Origin: Polysphondylium violaceum
Lineage: Eukaryota; Evosea; Eumycetozoa; Dictyosteliales; Dictyosteliaceae
DNA length: 22,664 nt
Assembly: GCA_000277445.1 (NCBI GenBank)
Contig: AJWJ01000394.1
Span: 1-22,664 of the forward strand
Direction of reading: 5' to 3'
Shown here: positions 20,951 through 22,664 of the stretch, piece after piece
Layout: each line of letters opens with the position of its first letter
Position numbering within the stretch: the first letter of the stretch is position 1
The notes under the pieces: generated by a model
Databases searched by the model: none
What the model was told of the DNA's origin: nothing
The model's input: the letters and a program-made list of their open reading frames with translations, nothing else
Translations under genes and position numbers: made by a program

Positions 20951-22545
20951 TTACAAAGGTTCTTTGAGGAATTTAATTATGGCCTCTGATAATTCCAAAG
21001 GCTTTTCCAATGTGAAAGCATGACCACAATTCATTATGGTTTCTATTTTTGCGTGGGGCAAGTTGTTTTTGAAAATAAGTAAAGCCTCTTCATAAGGTAT
21101 AATTTGATCTTTGTTTCCCTACAATAAGAATAAAATGGTGGGTTAGAAAAATTGATTGGATTGTTGGGTGTTAATGTTATTGGGGTGTGGATAGGGCAGA
21201 GCCCCCCAAATCAAAAAAGATATTTTAAATTTTTTTTCTTTTTTGGGGATAAAATTATCATTATGAGAAAAGAAATAAATATCTCATACTTACGAGGATA
21301 ATCAAAACTTTTAGATTTTGTTGACTAGTGATTTGAGTGAGTAATTCGACGTTGCCTCTTCCAAAATCAATACTACAAAGTGTATTATGAAAGCTGTTGA
21401 GGTATCCAGGTTTTTTTTCGATCAACCATTTAACCTAAAAAGGTAAAAAGTTTTGTAAAAATGTTAGGTGATTGTTAAATTTAGATTTATGGTTGTGATT
21501 GTATGTTTACCTTTTCAACTAAATCGTCAATAATCAGAGGATCAATATTTTCTGGTTCATGAATATCCATACTAAATCTCTCTCTAGATTTATTTTGTAA
21601 AATGGTGAGGTTAATTAATGTTGGGATTGGGATTGAGATTGAAAATGTATCATGTGAATGAGAGAATCATTTTACAAAAACACTTGTGTGATGACATAGA
21701 TTTAAACTATAGTTTAAACACATCATAATGCTAAATAATGATAATGATGGGTTATTATTACTTACGTTTCTACTTTACGTAATAAACTTTGAGCACCAAA
21801 AAGTGAGAAAAGGAATTTACCAACTCCATAACCCATGGTGACCAACTTTCCTATAAAAGGAATAGGAACAGGAACTATTGCAGGACCCATTCCAATCAAT
21901 CTATTTATTCTTTGAGGAAAAGTAGAAGCAAACAAGGTTGCAACAGCACCACCCATACTATATCCAACCAAGTTGATCATATCTGTAATTTCCAAATAAT
22001 CTAATAAATCAATGGCTTGAGATACAAACATATCCAAAGAATATGTCAAAGTTTCAGGTGCACATGATCTTCCCCTACCATAGAAATCTTTTTTTTTCAT
22101 TTTACAAAATTAGATCCAAGGATTATTTCATCATCGATATAAGTATATAAAACTTACCAAATAATAAGACAGTGTACCCATTTTCTACAAAAGATTGAAC
22201 CAATCTATGAAAAGACATTGACCACCAAGTGATACCATGAAAACAAACAATAAATTTAGTTGGCATTGTAAATGTTTTCTCTTTGAGATTCTTTAGTAAT
22301 CTAGGTGTAATTGTTGAGTTTTCATGGTTGACTTGAGGCTCAAACAATTGATACCAAGTCCAACCATTTGTCAGTTTGGCATAATGTCCATCTCTGTATA
22401 TTTCAATAGAATGATCACTAAAGGGAGGATTCAAAATAGGTGGTACTTCTTGATCTATATTTGTTTTGCCCTCATTGTTTTCAATATAATCTGTACTACT
22501 ACTATGATTATTACTATCCTCTTTTTCTATTGTAATAGAAGACAT
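20951..22545 (-). CDS. Alpha/beta hydrolase fold protein (five exons)
   Basis: This 363-aa serine hydrolase has exons on the minus strand at 22158-22545, 21766-22087, 21511-21583, 21294-21434 and 20951-21118. Phase is kept at every join. Family landmarks: oxyanion-hole FHG (102-104), strand/loop LLFDFYGRGRS spanning the first splice, nucleophile elbow GYSMGG with Ser173, catalytic-acid loop GNKDQIIP with Asp312, and the CGHAF histidine His341 near the C-terminus. The triad is complete. A cap region lies between residues about 195 and 290. There is no signal peptide; the first 40 residues are Ser/Asn/Glu-rich. It could be a lipase, esterase or epoxide/haloalkane hydrolase relative, and substrate cannot be read from the sequence. 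Intron 1 ends in an A-tract acceptor (AAAAAG) rather than TAG; the conserved DFYGRG motif fixes the join. Confidence 0.93.
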
Positions 22546-22664
22546 GTTTTATCTTGTGATAAATTCTCTGAGAAAAATTAAATTAAAAAAAAATCTCTCA
22601 AAAAATCAAATTACTTTTTTTTTTTTTTTTTTTTATTTTTTTCTCTAAAATTTTATATTTTTAT
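22546..22664 (-). promoter_or_regulatory. Promoter of the alpha/beta hydrolase gene
   Basis: The start codon is preceded on the coding strand by AAAAC, and the region is A/T-rich. A T tract of about 20 (22615-22634 on plus, dA on the coding strand) lies roughly 70-90 bp upstream of the ATG. The window ends inside this region. Confidence 0.4.

Overview
The window is nuclear DNA of a social amoeba (Dictyosteliales). The grounds are a strongly A+T-rich sequence with long dT/dA tracts, short (about 60-220 bp) A+T-rich introns bounded by GTAAGT-like donors and mostly TAG acceptors, Asn/Gln homopolymers inside proteins, and a Ras protein that reads like Dictyostelium RasD. I cannot fix the species. 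Single residues differ from the D. discoideum RasD sequence as I remember it, so a sister species is likely. No virus-like element, transposon, tRNA or CRISPR array was recognised.

Layout: a rasD-like GTPase (+, 301-1063); an unrecognised 224-aa protein in five exons (-, 1525-2540); RAD50 in four exons (-, 2795-6971); a 2.75-kb divergent intergenic region rich in repeated CA/CCC elements; a three-repeat Myb transcription factor (+, 9722-11210); a spacer with a small ORF and a 19-bp-armed inverted repeat; a RanBPM-type SPRY-LisH-CTLH protein (+, 11837-13483); a predicted cell-surface protein with an EGF module (-, 13611-15593); a CTNNBL1 orthologue (-, 15786-17821); an Asn/Ser-rich 269-aa protein with a plant SIAMESE-RELATED-like TP...CPxAPxKPK motif (-, 18628-19437) under a 1.5-kb upstream region; and an alpha/beta hydrolase in five exons (-, 20951-22545).

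The genes do not form one pathway. They are a typical compact amoeba gene array: DNA repair (RAD50), signalling (Ras), ubiquitin-ligase scaffold (RanBPM/CTLH), splicing-associated armadillo protein (CTNNBL1), transcription (Myb), adhesion (EGF protein) and lipid or ester metabolism (hydrolase). Two sites hint at cell-cycle control. A perfect TTTTCGCGAAAA palindrome lies 49 bp upstream of the RAD50 ATG, and a perfect TTTTTTGGCGCCAAAAAA palindrome (E2F-like) lies in the upstream region of the gene with the CDK-inhibitor-like motif. The most interesting lead is that last gene. The next are the TCACCCA element family between RAD50 and the Myb gene, and the hairpin at 11475-11582.

All exon structures were deduced by hand from splice signals, reading phase and family alignment from memory. 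No expression data or database search was available.
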